A DNA stretch of 64,000 nt, from the NCBI RefSeq assembly GCF_003664325.1, contig NZ_RCDA01000006.1, positions 1 to 64,000 of the forward strand, given 5' to 3'. The notes below the pieces were generated by a model. That model ran no database searches. It had not been told where the DNA came from and was given only the letters and a program-made list of their open reading frames with translations. A program made the translations under genes and the position numbers. This DNA comes from Alkalispirillum mobile. Lineage in GTDB: Bacteria; Pseudomonadota; Gammaproteobacteria; Nitrococcales; Halorhodospiraceae. Of this stretch, positions 1 to 9,095 are shown piece after piece. How positions within the stretch are numbered: position 1 is the first letter of the stretch; every line of letters starts with the position of its first letter.

Positions 1-192
1 GCCCACCCGATGCCCTGGCAGGCGCTGCTGGGCGACCGGGGCCGGGTGATCGGCATGGAGACCTTCGGCGAGTCGGCCCCGGGGCCGGCGCTCTACGAGC
101 ACTTCGGTTTCACGCCGGAGGCAGTGGTGGCCTGGGCGGAAACCCTGCAACCGGCACCCGGCACGGCCTCACTTGCGCCGGGGCGCCGGTAA
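1..192 (+). CDS. tkt: Transketolase, C-terminal fragment
   Basis: The window opens inside this gene; only the last 63 codons are present, ending in TAA. The peptide has the transketolase C-terminal signature ([10 protein letters not shown], then [15 protein letters not shown]), which in E. coli TktA reads GMTTFGESAP...FEEFGFT. Transketolase moves two-carbon units in the pentose phosphate and Calvin cycles using thiamine diphosphate. The ThDP-binding parts lie outside the window. pgk follows 61 bp later on the same strand, consistent with a carbon-metabolism operon. The tail after the conserved end is a short Pro/Ala-rich extension. Confidence 0.93.
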   Translation, partial: AHPMPWQALLGDRGRVIGMETFGESAPGPALYEHFGFTPEAVVAWAETLQPAPGTASLAPGRR

Positions 193-253
193 CGGGACAC
201 TTGCGCTCCAGCGAACCCGGTACCTGAACGACTCAACATCGAAGGGAGACACC

Positions 254-1432
254 ATGGCCGTCATCAAGATGACCGACCTCGACCTCAAGGGTAAGCGCGT
301 CCTCATCCGCGAGGACCTCAACGTTCCCCTGAAGGAGGGCCAGGTCGCCGACGACACCCGCATCCGCGCCTCGCTGCCCACCATCCGCCACGCGCTGGAG
401 GCCGGCGCCCGGGTGATCCTGCTCTCGCACCTGGGCCGCCCCAAGGAGGGCGAACCGGACCCCGCCGCCTCCCTGCAACCGGTAGCCGACCACCTGAGCG
501 GGCTGCTGGGCCAGGATGTGCCCCTGGTGCAGGACTGGCTGGACGGCGTCGAGGTGGACGATGGGCGGGCGGTGCTCTGCGAGAACGTCCGCTTCAACGT
601 CGGCGAGAAGAAGAACGACGAGGCGCTGTCCCGGCGCATGGCGGCCCTGTGCGATGTCTACGTGATGGACGCCTTCGGCACCGCCCACCGCGCCCAGGCC
701 TCCACCCACGGCGTGGGTCAGTATGCCCCGGTGGCCTGTGCCGGCCCACTGCTGGCGGCCGAGCTGGAGGCCCTGGGCCAGGCGCTGGAGGCCCCGCAGC
801 GGCCGATGACCGCCATCGTCGGCGGCTCCAAGGTCTCCACCAAGCTGGAGGTGCTGGAAACCCTGTCCGGCAAGGTGGATCAGCTGATCGTGGGCGGCGG
901 CATCGCCAACACCTTCATCGCGGCTGCTGGCCACCCGGTGGGCAAATCGCTGTACGAGGCCGACCTGGTGGACAAGGCCCGGGAGCTGATGGCCGCCGCC
1001 CGGGCCAACGGTGGCGAGATCCCCGTGCCCACCGACGTGGTGGTCGGGCGCGAGTTCAGCGCCGACACCCAGGCGGTGGTCAAGCGCGTCGAGGAGGTGG
1101 ACGCCGAGGACATGATCTTCGACATCGGCCCGGACACCGCGCAGCGCTACGCCGAAATGATGCGCCAGGCCGGCACCATCGTCTGGAACGGCCCGGTGGG
1201 CGTGTTCGAGTTCGACCAGTTCGGCGAGGGCACCCGCAAGCTGGGTGAGGCCATCGCCGGCAGCGACGGCTTCTCCATTGCCGGCGGGGGCGACACCGTG
1301 GCCGCCGTGGAGAAATACGGCCTTGCCGACCGCATCTCCTACATCTCCACCGGCGGCGGCGCCTTCCTGGAGTTCCTGGAGGGCAAGACCCTGCCCGCCG
1401 TGGCCATGCTGGAGGCCCGCGCCCAGCGGTGA
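254..1432 (+). CDS. pgk: Phosphoglycerate kinase
   Basis: Predicted 392 aa, close to the usual 387-400. It interconverts 1,3-bisphosphoglycerate + ADP and 3-phosphoglycerate + ATP in the cytosol, serving glycolysis and the Calvin cycle. Family signatures seen: [12 protein letters not shown] near the N-terminus, [29 protein letters not shown] and the C-terminal GGGDTVAA nucleotide-binding loop. ATG 254 is chosen because a purine-rich GAAGGGAGAC lies just upstream and [11 protein letters not shown] fits the family start; the frame is open further upstream but without homology. Its TGA overlaps a possible GTG start of pyk, so the two are probably translationally coupled. Confidence 0.97.
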   Translation: MAVIKMTDLDLKGKRVLIREDLNVPLKEGQVADDTRIRASLPTIRHALEAGARVILLSHLGRPKEGEPDPAASLQPVADHLSGLLGQDVPLVQDWLDGVEVDDGRAVLCENVRFNVGEKKNDEALSRRMAALCDVYVMDAFGTAHRAQASTHGVGQYAPVACAGPLLAAELEALGQALEAPQRPMTAIVGGSKVSTKLEVLETLSGKVDQLIVGGGIANTFIAAAGHPVGKSLYEADLVDKARELMAAARANGGEIPVPTDVVVGREFSADTQAVVKRVEEVDAEDMIFDIGPDTAQRYAEMMRQAGTIVWNGPVGVFEFDQFGEGTRKLGEAIAGSDGFSIAGGGDTVAAVEKYGLADRISYISTGGGAFLEFLEGKTLPAVAMLEARAQR

Positions 1433-1437
1433 ATGCC

Positions 1438-2907
1438 ATGCCGACACCTCGTCGCACCAAGATCATCGCCACCCTGGGGCCGGCCTCCGACGGCCCCAAC
1501 ATGGCTGCCCGCCTGGTCGCCGCCGGGGTGGACCTGGTCCGGATCAATTTCTCCCACGGCACGGTGGCGGACCACCGCCGCCGGGTGGAAACCGTCCGCC
1601 AGGCCGCCCGCGAGGCCGGCCGCCAGGTGGGCGTGCTGGCCGACCTGCAGGGGCCCAAGATCCGCATCGAGGGTTTTCGCGACGGCGCGGTGGACCTGGA
1701 GGAAGGCGCGCCCTTCACCCTGGACACCACCCTGGACAAGGATGCCGGCGATCAGGAGCGGGTGGGCGTGGCCTACCCCGAGTTGGTCAGGGACGTCCAC
1801 GCCGGCGACACCCTACTGCTCGACGACGGCCGGGTGCTGTTGACGGTGGAGGCCGTCACCGACACGGCGATCCGCTGCCGGGTGGCCACCGGGGGCCGGC
1901 TGTCCAACCGCAAGGGGCTGAACCGCCTGGGGGGCGGACTGTCCGCCGAGGCGCTCACCGATAAGGACGAGGCCGATATCCGCACGGCCGTTTCACTGGA
2001 GGCCGACTATCTCGCCGTCTCGTTTGTCCGTGAGCCGGCAGACGTGCACCGTGCCCGGGAGCTGCTGCACGCGGCCGGCGGCAACGCCGGCATCGTGGCC
2101 AAGATGGAGCGGGCGGAGGCGATGGACGGTGCCGTGGACATCATCGAGGCCGCCGATGCCATCATGGTGGCCCGCGGTGACCTGGGGGTGGAGATCGGCG
2201 ATGCCGCCCTGCCCCAGGTGCAGAAACGGCTGATTCAGCAGGCGCGCGACCTCAACCGGGTGGTGATCACCGCCACCCAGATGATGGAGTCCATGATCGA
2301 CAGCCCGCTGCCCACCCGGGCGGAGGTCTTTGACGTGGCCAACGCGGTGCTGGATGGCACCGACGCGGTGATGCTCTCGGCGGAGACCGCGGCCGGCCAG
2401 TACCCGGACGGCGCGGTAGCGGCGATGGACCGGGTATGCCGCGAAGCAGAGAAGAGCCGCGCCGCCACCGAGTCCGGCCACCGCCTGGAGTGCCGCTTCG
2501 GTAGCGCCGAGGAGGCGGTGGCCATGGCCGCCATGTACACGGCCAACCACCTGCCGGTGAAGGCGATCATCGCGCTGACGGAGTCCGGCACCACCGCCCT
2601 TTGGATGTCGCGCATCCGCTCGGGCATTCCCATCTACGCTCTCACCCGCCATCCGGCCACCCAGGGGCGGGTCACCCTCTACCGCGGGGTTTACCCCATC
2701 GCCTTCGACCCCACCCATGGCGACGCCGACAGCGTCCGGCAGCGCCTGGTCAAGACGCTGCTGGAGAAGCAGCTAGTCACCGAGGACGATCACCTGGTGC
2801 TGACCTTCGGCAGCCACATGGGCGTGGCTGGCGGCACGGACACCATGAAAGTGGTGAAGGTAGGGGATCTGCTGGAAGGCCCGGAAAGGGCCTCCCCATC
2901 TGACTGA
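1438..2907 (+). CDS. pyk: Pyruvate kinase
   Basis: About 489 aa. It transfers phosphate from phosphoenolpyruvate to ADP. Seen: RRTKIIATLGPAS at the N-terminus, RINFSHG, the substrate/metal segment MVARGDLGVEIG, and ITATQMMESMI, the classic active-site block. The C-terminal alpha/beta domain follows from about residue 350 (ALTESGTTALWMSR). The start is either ATG 1438 or GTG 1429, which overlaps the pgk stop; ATG 1438 fits the alignment with E. coli PykA (MSRRLRRTKIV). A hairpin follows the stop at 2911-2935. Overall more like the E. coli PykA type than PykF, judged by eye. Confidence 0.96.
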   Translation: MPTPRRTKIIATLGPASDGPNMAARLVAAGVDLVRINFSHGTVADHRRRVETVRQAAREAGRQVGVLADLQGPKIRIEGFRDGAVDLEEGAPFTLDTTLDKDAGDQERVGVAYPELVRDVHAGDTLLLDDGRVLLTVEAVTDTAIRCRVATGGRLSNRKGLNRLGGGLSAEALTDKDEADIRTAVSLEADYLAVSFVREPADVHRARELLHAAGGNAGIVAKMERAEAMDGAVDIIEAADAIMVARGDLGVEIGDAALPQVQKRLIQQARDLNRVVITATQMMESMIDSPLPTRAEVFDVANAVLDGTDAVMLSAETAAGQYPDGAVAAMDRVCREAEKSRAATESGHRLECRFGSAEEAVAMAAMYTANHLPVKAIIALTESGTTALWMSRIRSGIPIYALTRHPATQGRVTLYRGVYPIAFDPTHGDADSVRQRLVKTLLEKQLVTEDDHLVLTFGSHMGVAGGTDTMKVVKVGDLLEGPERASPSD

Positions 2908-2910
2908 TAA

Positions 2911-2940
2911 CGCCCGTCCCCTACCGGGACGGGCGCGATT
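2911..2940 (+). terminator. Hairpin between pyk and fba
   Basis: A perfect 10-bp stem, CGCCCGTCCC (2911-2920) with GGGACGGGCG (2926-2935), has a 5-nt loop and starts 3 bp after the pyk stop. Only a weak T run (cgattt) follows, so it may be a partial terminator or an mRNA-stabilising processing site that sets fba expression apart from pyk. Confidence 0.6.
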
Positions 2941-2994
2941 TCCGGTATTCCGGCCTGCGTGTCAGGCCCGACTTTTCGGCAACGGAGGAAAACC

Positions 2995-4059
2995 ATGGCG
3001 CTCATCACGCTGCGACAACTGCTGGACCATGCCGCCGAGCACGGCTACGGCATGCCCGCATTCAACGCCAATAACATGGAGCAGTTCCACGCCATCATGG
3101 AGGCGGCCCGGGAGACCGACAGCCCGGTGATCCTGCAGAGCTCCGCTGGCGCCCGCAAGTACGCCGGCGAGCCCTTCTTCCGCCACATGATGCATGCGGC
3201 CGTAGAGCAGTACCCCGAGGTGCCGCTGTGCATCCACCAGGACCACGGCGCCTCGCCGGCGGTCTGCCTGCGCTCGATCCAGAGCGGCTTCACCTCGGTA
3301 ATGATGGACGGCTCGCTGCGCGAGGACATGAAGACGCCGGCTGACTACGACTACAACGCACGGGTGACCCGCACGGTCTGCGAGATGGCCCATGCCGGCG
3401 GTGTCTCGGTGGAGGGCGAGCTGGGCTGCCTGGGCTCGCTGGAGACGGGCGAGGCCGGCGAGGAGGACGGTTCCGGCGCCGAAGGCAAGCTGTCCAAGGA
3501 GATGCTGCTGACCGACCCGGAAGAGGCCGCCCAGTTTGTCCGCGAGACCCACGTGGACGCGCTGGCCATCGCCATCGGTACCAGCCACGGGGCGTACAAG
3601 TTCACCCGCCCGCCGACCGGGGATATCCTGGCCATTGACCGGATCAAGGCGATCCACGCCCGCATCCCGGATACGCACCTGGTGATGCACGGCTCCTCGT
3701 CGGTGCCGCAGGAGTGGCTGGAGATCATCAACCAGTACGGCGGCGAAATGCCGGAGACCTACGGGGTGCCAGTGGAGGAGATCCAGGAGGGGATCCGCCA
3801 CGGGGTGCGCAAGGTGAACGTCGACACCGACCTGCGCCTGGCCGCCACCGGTGCGGTACGCCGCCACCTGGCGGAGAACCCGTCCAACTTCGACCCGCGC
3901 AAGTTCCTGAAGGCGGCCACGGCGGCCATGAAGGACATCTGCAAGGCACGCTACGAGGCCTTTGGCAGCGCCGGGCAGGGCTCGAAGATCAAGCCCATCG
4001 GGCTGATGGACATGGTGGATCGCTACGCGAGCGGGGAGCTGGACCCGAAGGTGTCCTGA
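2995..4059 (+). CDS. fba: Fructose-bisphosphate aldolase, class II (Calvin-cycle subtype)
   Basis: Predicted 354 aa. It condenses dihydroxyacetone phosphate and glyceraldehyde 3-phosphate (or erythrose 4-phosphate) with a divalent metal. Zinc-ligand and catalytic regions seen: [44 protein letters not shown] and [11 protein letters not shown]. Length and the insert after [10 protein letters not shown] match the CbbA-like branch found next to pgk and tkt in autotrophs. ATG 2995 is chosen for the strong AACGGAGGAAAACC ribosome site; the frame is open upstream without homology. A good terminator lies 42 bp after the stop. Calvin-cycle use is inferred from subtype and neighbours; no RuBisCO is in the window. 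Confidence 0.96.
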   Translation: MALITLRQLLDHAAEHGYGMPAFNANNMEQFHAIMEAARETDSPVILQSSAGARKYAGEPFFRHMMHAAVEQYPEVPLCIHQDHGASPAVCLRSIQSGFTSVMMDGSLREDMKTPADYDYNARVTRTVCEMAHAGGVSVEGELGCLGSLETGEAGEEDGSGAEGKLSKEMLLTDPEEAAQFVRETHVDALAIAIGTSHGAYKFTRPPTGDILAIDRIKAIHARIPDTHLVMHGSSSVPQEWLEIINQYGGEMPETYGVPVEEIQEGIRHGVRKVNVDTDLRLAATGAVRRHLAENPSNFDPRKFLKAATAAMKDICKARYEAFGSAGQGSKIKPIGLMDMVDRYASGELDPKVS

Positions 4060-4100
4060 AGCAGCACGCGTTGATCAGGGGGAGTTCCCCCTGCTTTGTG

Positions 4101-4140
4101 GCCCCGGTTCGCTGCATGGCGGGCCGGGGTTTTTGTTGTT
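4101..4140 (+). terminator. Rho-independent terminator after fba
   Basis: CCCCGG (4102-4107) pairs with CCGGGG (4124-4129), with an inner CGC/GCG pairing, and is followed directly by TTTTTGTTGTT. A smaller 7-bp hairpin, CAGGGGG/CCCCCTG (4076-4093), precedes it. Together they close the tkt-pgk-pyk-fba unit. Confidence 0.85.
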
Positions 4141-4176
4141 GGGTGAGCGGTAGCGATGGGGGCAGGCTGCGGCTGG

Positions 4177-4296
4177 GTCGTCTTGCGGGGCGGCTATTGC
4201 CCCTCAGGGGACGCCGTGAACCCATCCCTGGGGGCTTGTAGGCAGCATCCCTGCTGCCTACACCCCTGAGGGGCAATAGCCGCCCCACAAGACGAC
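4177..4296. repeat. 120-bp nested palindromic element
   Basis: Two 34-nt arms, 4177-4210 and 4263-4296, are inverted repeats with one mismatch (the pair 4186/4287). Between them lies a second perfect 9-bp inverted repeat, GTAGGCAGC (4238-4246) with GCTGCCTAC (4253-4261). Each arm can also fold on itself (GGGGC...GCCCC). The element sits between the convergent genes fba and algC and has no coding potential. It resembles intergenic palindromic units or short MITE-like elements. No second copy was noticed in this window. Confidence 0.8.
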
Positions 4297-4348
4297 ACGA
4301 CACCTGGTTAGGCTGAGACTTCGACGAGCTTGTCACCGAAGCTGGTGA

Positions 4349-5758
4349 TCAGAAGGGCAGTTCCAGCCCCTCCTGCACGCTGTTCAGCAGGGCCCGGAAC
4401 GCCGCCTTGATCCGCTCCAGTGCCGCCTCGTCGTCGGCCTCGAACCGCAGCACCAGGCTCGGCGTGGTGTTGGAGCTGCGGATCAGGCCCCAGCCGTCCG
4501 GGAATTCCACCCGCAGCCCGTCAATGGTATGCAACGTGGCGTCGGTGAAACGCTCGCGACCGGCGGTCAGCAGGCGCTCCATCAGCGGGGTGGGTTCACC
4601 CTCCTGCAGGTTTACCCGCAGCTCTGGCGTACTCACCGCATCGGGAATGGCGGCGAAGACCTCCGCACTGCTGCCTCCGCGTGCGGCCAGGATCTCCAGC
4701 AGGCGGGCACCGGTGTAGAGCGCGTCGTCAAAGCCATACCAGCGCTCCTCGAAGAAGATATGCCCGCTCATCTCCCCCGCCAGCGGCGCACCGGTCTCCT
4801 TTAGCTTGGACTTGATGAGCGAGTGCCCCGTCTTCCACATGCAGGGTTCCCCGCCGGCCTCGCGGATCACGTTAGCCAGGTCCGCCGAGCACTTCACGTC
4901 GAAGATCACCGGTTCTCCCGGGCGGCGCGAGAGCACGTCCTGGGCGTAGAGCATCAGCTGCCGGTCCGGCCAGATCACCCCTCCCTCGCTGTCCACCACG
5001 CCGAGCCGATCGCCGTCACCGTCAAAGGCCAGGCCCACGTCGGCCCCGCTGGCCTGCACGCGTTCGATCAACTCCGCCAGGTTGTCGGGGTCCGCCGGGT
5101 CCGGGTGGTGGTTGGGGAAGCGGCCGTCCACCTCGCAGTAGAGCGCCTCCACCTGGCAGCCCAGCCCCTCGAACAACTGCGGTGCCACCGCACCTGCCAC
5201 GCCATTGCCGGCATCCAGCACCACCCGCAGCGGCCGCGCCAGCTTCACGTCGCCGGTGATGCGGGCCAGGTAGTCGGGGACGATGTCGTGGGCCTGGCGA
5301 CCACCGGGCCTGGCCGCCGCCACGTAGTCCCCCTCGTGGACCCGGCGACGCAGGTCCTGGATGTCATCGCCGGAGAGCGTCCGGCCACCGGCCATGATCT
5401 TCATGCCGTTGTATTCCGGCGGGTTATGGCTGCCGGTAACCATCACGCCGGCGCCGGTGTCCAGGTGATGGGTGGCGAAGTACATCAGGGGGGTAGGCAC
5501 GCAGCCCAGGTCGATCACGTCGCGGCCGGCCTGCTGCAGCCCCTCCGTCAATCCGGCGACCAGCTCCGGACTGGACAGCCGGCCGTCGCGGGCCACCACC
5601 ACCTGCTGCTGGCCATGGTCCGCCGCCTCGCTGCCGATAGCCCGCCCCAGTAGGCGCGCCACGTCCGCATCGAAGCCCTCGGTGACGATGCCGCGGATGT
5701 CATAGGTGCGGAAGATGCTGTCGGGCAGGCCTGGCGCCTGATCCTGCTTCTCGGTCAT
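4349..5758 (-). CDS. algC: Phosphomannomutase / phosphoglucomutase (AlgC family)
   Basis: Predicted 469 aa, like Pseudomonas AlgC (463). It interconverts hexose 1- and 6-phosphates (mannose, glucose) for exopolysaccharide, LPS and nucleotide-sugar synthesis. Four-domain layout visible: N-terminal IFRTYDIRG, phosphoserine loop VMVTGSHNPPEYNG, metal loop FDGDGDRLGVV, substrate loop GEMSGH, and C-terminal phosphate-binding RSSNTTPSLVLRFEA. ATG 5758 gives MTEKQDQAPGLPDSIF, matching the family start; the open frame extends 28 codons further without homology. It is last in the coaBC-dut-algC order, as in Pseudomonas, 106 bp after dut. Confidence 0.95.
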   Translation of the reverse strand: MTEKQDQAPGLPDSIFRTYDIRGIVTEGFDADVARLLGRAIGSEAADHGQQQVVVARDGRLSSPELVAGLTEGLQQAGRDVIDLGCVPTPLMYFATHHLDTGAGVMVTGSHNPPEYNGMKIMAGGRTLSGDDIQDLRRRVHEGDYVAAARPGGRQAHDIVPDYLARITGDVKLARPLRVVLDAGNGVAGAVAPQLFEGLGCQVEALYCEVDGRFPNHHPDPADPDNLAELIERVQASGADVGLAFDGDGDRLGVVDSEGGVIWPDRQLMLYAQDVLSRRPGEPVIFDVKCSADLANVIREAGGEPCMWKTGHSLIKSKLKETGAPLAGEMSGHIFFEERWYGFDDALYTGARLLEILAARGGSSAEVFAAIPDAVSTPELRVNLQEGEPTPLMERLLTAGRERFTDATLHTIDGLRVEFPDGWGLIRSSNTTPSLVLRFEADDEAALERIKAAFRALLNSVQEGLELPF

Positions 5759-5864
5759 GGTACGTCCGGTCCTCTGGTTCTGGTTTTTCCTGCGTTGCTC
5801 GGCGCGCAAAGTCGGCCTGAAGGAATGACCCACCCTCGACACCAGCTCCCCACCGGGGCCGGTT

Positions 5865-6323
5865 TCAATGCCGTCCGGTGTGCCCGAAACCGCCGTCCCC
5901 CCGCTCGCTGGGGGTAAATTCGTCCACCACCTGGAATGCCGGACGCAACACTGGCACGAAAACCAGTTGCGCCACCCGCTCGCCGGGCTCCACCACGAAG
6001 GGCTGGTCGCTACGATTCCAGCAAGAGATGAAGATCTGCCCCTGGTAGTCGGAATCGATCAGGCCCACCAGGTTGCCCAGCACGATGCCGTGCTTGTGCC
6101 CCAGCCCGGAGCGCGGCAGCACCGTGGCGGCCATGTTGGCATCAGCCATGTGAACCGCGATACCGCTGGGCAGCAGCTCGGTCTGGCCGGGCGCCAGGGT
6201 CAGCGGGGCGTCCAGGCAGGCCCGCAGGTCCACCCCGGCGGAGCCGTCGGTGGCGTAGGCGGGCATCGGCCAGTCGTTGCCAAGGCGGGGGTCAAGGATT
6301 TTCAGTTCCACGGCTTCGGGCAT
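5865..6323 (-). CDS. dut: dUTP diphosphatase (dUTPase)
   Basis: A 152-aa trimeric dUTPase that hydrolyses dUTP to dUMP and PPi, keeping uracil out of DNA and supplying dUMP. The five motifs are present in order: AGVDLRA (1), [10 protein letters not shown] (2), [13 protein letters not shown] (3), [12 protein letters not shown] (4) and the C-terminal [12 protein letters not shown] (5). Motif 5 covers the active site and is intact. The 5' end overlaps the 3' end of coaBC by 32 nt, so translation is probably coupled. Confidence 0.97.
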   Translation of the reverse strand: MPEAVELKILDPRLGNDWPMPAYATDGSAGVDLRACLDAPLTLAPGQTELLPSGIAVHMADANMAATVLPRSGLGHKHGIVLGNLVGLIDSDYQGQIFISCWNRSDQPFVVEPGERVAQLVFVPVLRPAFQVVDEFTPSERGDGGFGHTGRH

Positions 6324-7527
6324 GGTAGTGCTCAGCGATCAATTGGATGAGTTGACGGGCCAGGGCCGGCTTGTCGGCGCGGGCCAGGCTGGCGTGTCCG
6401 TCCCCGGGCCAGTAGACCTCCAGGGCGTTGTCGTCGGCGTGAAAACCGCGGTCGGCCCCCACCCAGTTGGCGGCGATCATGTCCAGGCGCTTGCGGTCCA
6501 GCTTGTCCCGCGCATGCCGCGCCAGGTCGTCCGTCTCGGCGGCAAAGCCGACGGTAAAGGGGCGGCCCTCGCCCAGCGCGGCCACCTCACGCAGGATGTC
6601 CGGGTTCGGCACCAGGCGCAGCGCGGTGTCGCTATCCGATTTCTTGATCTTGCGCCCGGCGCTCTGCTCCGGCCGGTAGTCGGCTACCGCGGCAGCGCCG
6701 ATGAAAAGGTCCATCTCGCCCACCCGCGCCATAACCTCACGGTGCATATCGCGCGCGCTCTCCACGGCGACGGCCTCCACGCCGGCCGGCGCCGACAGGC
6801 GGCTGGGCCCGCTGACCAGCACCACCCGGGCACCGGCGTCACGTGCCGCCTCGGCCAGGGCGTGGCCCATCTTCCCCGAGCTGTGATTGGTCAGGTAGCG
6901 CACCGGGTCGAGCGCCTCGCGGGTGGGGCCGGAGGTGATCAGCACCGTCCGGCCGGCGAGGGGGCCCGCGGTGGCCGTTTCGGTCGGCCCGTCCAACAGG
7001 GCGGCCACCAGGTCCAGCGGTTCCAGCATGCGCCCGGAGCCGCTCTCGCCGCAGGCCTGGTCGCCCTCACCAGGGCCCAGGAAGCGGACCCCCCGCTCGG
7101 CCAGCAGCTCGCAGTTGGCGCGGGTGGCCGGCGCCTGCCACATCACCCGATTCATGGCCGGGGCCACCGCGATCGGTGCCTCGGTGGCCAGGCAGAGGGT
7201 GGTCAGCAGATCATCGGCGAAGCCGTGGGCCAGGCGGGCGAGGCAATCGGCGCTGGCCGGGGCAATCAGCACCTGATCGGCCCAGCGCGCCAGTTCGATA
7301 TGCCCCATGGCCGCCTCCGCCTCGGCGTCCAGCAGGTCGGTGGCCACCCTTTCGGCGGAGACCGCCTGCAGCGTGAGCGGGGTGATGAACGCCTGCGCGC
7401 CCTGCGTCATCACCACCCGCACCGCCACACCCCGCTCGCGCAGGCGGCGGACCAGGTCCGGTGTCTTGTAGGCGGCGATCCCGCCGGTGATCCCGAGCAG
7501 GATGCGTTTCACGACTGGCGTACTCAT
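6292..7527 (-). CDS. coaBC: Bifunctional phosphopantothenoylcysteine decarboxylase / phosphopantothenate-cysteine ligase
   Basis: Predicted 411 aa. It performs two coenzyme A steps: CTP-dependent joining of cysteine to 4'-phosphopantothenate (CoaB, C-terminal) and FMN-dependent decarboxylation (CoaC, N-terminal). CoaC marks: [13 protein letters not shown], the active-site His region [10 protein letters not shown], and [13 protein letters not shown]; substrate-clamp Cys in [11 protein letters not shown]. CoaB marks: [27 protein letters not shown] and KIKKSD. ATG 7527 gives [12 protein letters not shown], the natural family start. It is followed by dut with a 32-nt overlap and then algC. Confidence 0.96.
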   Translation of the reverse strand: MSTPVVKRILLGITGGIAAYKTPDLVRRLRERGVAVRVVMTQGAQAFITPLTLQAVSAERVATDLLDAEAEAAMGHIELARWADQVLIAPASADCLARLAHGFADDLLTTLCLATEAPIAVAPAMNRVMWQAPATRANCELLAERGVRFLGPGEGDQACGESGSGRMLEPLDLVAALLDGPTETATAGPLAGRTVLITSGPTREALDPVRYLTNHSSGKMGHALAEAARDAGARVVLVSGPSRLSAPAGVEAVAVESARDMHREVMARVGEMDLFIGAAAVADYRPEQSAGRKIKKSDSDTALRLVPNPDILREVAALGEGRPFTVGFAAETDDLARHARDKLDRKRLDMIAANWVGADRGFHADDNALEVYWPGDGHASLARADKPALARQLIQLIAEHYHARSRGTENP

Positions 7528-7600
7528 GCTGACGGCCCGGTTGCAATGTGCCGCAAGCTTAACGCATTCACCAGCCTCTCGGCACGCCGGGGCGCCCCCG

Positions 7601-8986
7601 TCAGAAGACACCCAGGGCGTTCAGGAACACCAGGGCGATGGCCAGCGGTACCAGCCAGCGAATCAGCATCAACCAGGCGTTGAACACCGGGTGGCTGAGC
7701 TGGAGCTCCGCCTCAGCCACCCGGCGCGGCAGCACCCAGCCCACATAGAGCGCCACCAGCAGCCCGCCCAGCGGCAGCATCACAGCGAAGGTCAGGAACT
7801 CCATCAGGTCCATGAAGCCCATCCCGGCCACGGTGAGCCCGCTCATCACGTTCAGTGACAGCGCCGAGAGGATACCCATGGCCCAGGCCGCCAGCGCGAC
7901 CACCGCCGCCCCACGGCGACGGCTCCAACCCCGGTTCTCCACCAGGTAGGCCGTGGCCGGCTCCATGATGGAGATGGCGGAGGTCCAGGCAGCGAAGCTG
8001 AGCAGCACGAAGAACAGCGTGCCGAACAGGGCTCCGGCGGGCATCTGGCCGAACCCGGCCGACAGGGTGATGAACACCAGGCCGGCGCCGGAGTCGGGCT
8101 CCAGGCCCACGGCGAAGACGATGGGGAAGACGGCCAGGCCGGCGATCAGGGCGATCGCGGTGTCGGAGCCGGCGATAATCACGGAGTTCTGCGGGATGGA
8201 GGAGCGGGAGGACAGATAGGAGCCGTACACCATGATGGCCCCCATGCCCAGGCTGAGCGTGAAGAAGGCCTGGCCCACGGCCCCCAGCATCAGTGCGCCC
8301 AGCGAGCCCGCCTCGCCCCCGGCAAGCAATTCCCGCAGGCTAGGCACGAACAGGTAGTGCAGCGATTCGGCAAACGCCCCGGCCCCCATGCCGTAACCGA
8401 CCAGCAGGATCAGGAGCAGGAACAACGCCGGCATCAGGAAACGCACCGCCTTCTCCAGCCCGCTGCGCACGCCGCGGGAGACCACCGCAAAGCACATGGC
8501 CATGAACACGCTGTGCCAGAGCAGCAACTCCAGGGGGCGGTCGAGCAACCCCTGGAAGATCTCCCCCACCCGCTCGGCACTAGCGTCCACAAACGCCCCA
8601 CCGGCGGTCATGGGCACGTAAGCGAGCGACCAGCCCGCCACGACGCTGTAGAAGGACAGGATGATGAACCCGGCCAATACGCCGAGCCAGCCCAGCAGGG
8701 TCCACAACCGGTGGGTACCGTAGTCCACGCAGAGGGACTTCAGGGTATTGATAGGACTCTGCCGCCCATGCCGGCCGAGCAGGATCTCACCCATCATCAC
8801 CGGGATACCGATGGCGAGCACGAACAGCTGGTAGACCAGCACGAAGGCACCACCACCGCTCTCACCCACCACGTAGGGAAAGCGCCAGATATTACCCAGC
8901 CCGACAGCCGAGCCGGTGGCCGCCAGGATGAAGGCCCAGCGGGAGCCCCACTGCCCGTGGATGGAAGTGCGCTGATTCAGTGCCAT
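7601..8986 (-). CDS. Sodium:neurotransmitter symporter (SNF) family transporter
   Basis: Predicted 461 aa, highly hydrophobic, about 11-12 membrane helices in the inner membrane. The SNF/LeuT signature is clear: WGSRWAFILAATGSAVGLGNIWRFPYVVGESGGGAFVLVYQ with an unwound TM1 GSAVGLGN sodium site, and GIPVMMGEILLGR in TM2. The family couples sodium entry to uptake of amino acids or similar amines; the substrate cannot be told. ATG 8986 follows a strong AGAGGGGGGAA ribosome site. It lies 73 bp upstream of coaBC on the same strand but is functionally unrelated. Confidence 0.92.
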   Translation of the reverse strand: MALNQRTSIHGQWGSRWAFILAATGSAVGLGNIWRFPYVVGESGGGAFVLVYQLFVLAIGIPVMMGEILLGRHGRQSPINTLKSLCVDYGTHRLWTLLGWLGVLAGFIILSFYSVVAGWSLAYVPMTAGGAFVDASAERVGEIFQGLLDRPLELLLWHSVFMAMCFAVVSRGVRSGLEKAVRFLMPALFLLLILLVGYGMGAGAFAESLHYLFVPSLRELLAGGEAGSLGALMLGAVGQAFFTLSLGMGAIMVYGSYLSSRSSIPQNSVIIAGSDTAIALIAGLAVFPIVFAVGLEPDSGAGLVFITLSAGFGQMPAGALFGTLFFVLLSFAAWTSAISIMEPATAYLVENRGWSRRRGAAVVALAAWAMGILSALSLNVMSGLTVAGMGFMDLMEFLTFAVMLPLGGLLVALYVGWVLPRRVAEAELQLSHPVFNAWLMLIRWLVPLAIALVFLNALGVF

Positions 8987-9095
8987 GTTCCCCCCTCTGG
9001 GCCGGGGCAAGGCCCACGGCCCGATCATTGTGATCCATCGCCCACAAACCCCCGGCAGCATAGTACAGCCCACGCTGCGGCGGGAACCGCCGGCA

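Noticed and set aside
233-1447. Long open frame antisense to pgk
   Set aside because: The sense frame is unmistakable Pgk. In GC-rich DNA the antisense frame stays open by codon bias; its translation is low-complexity His/Gly/Gln-rich.
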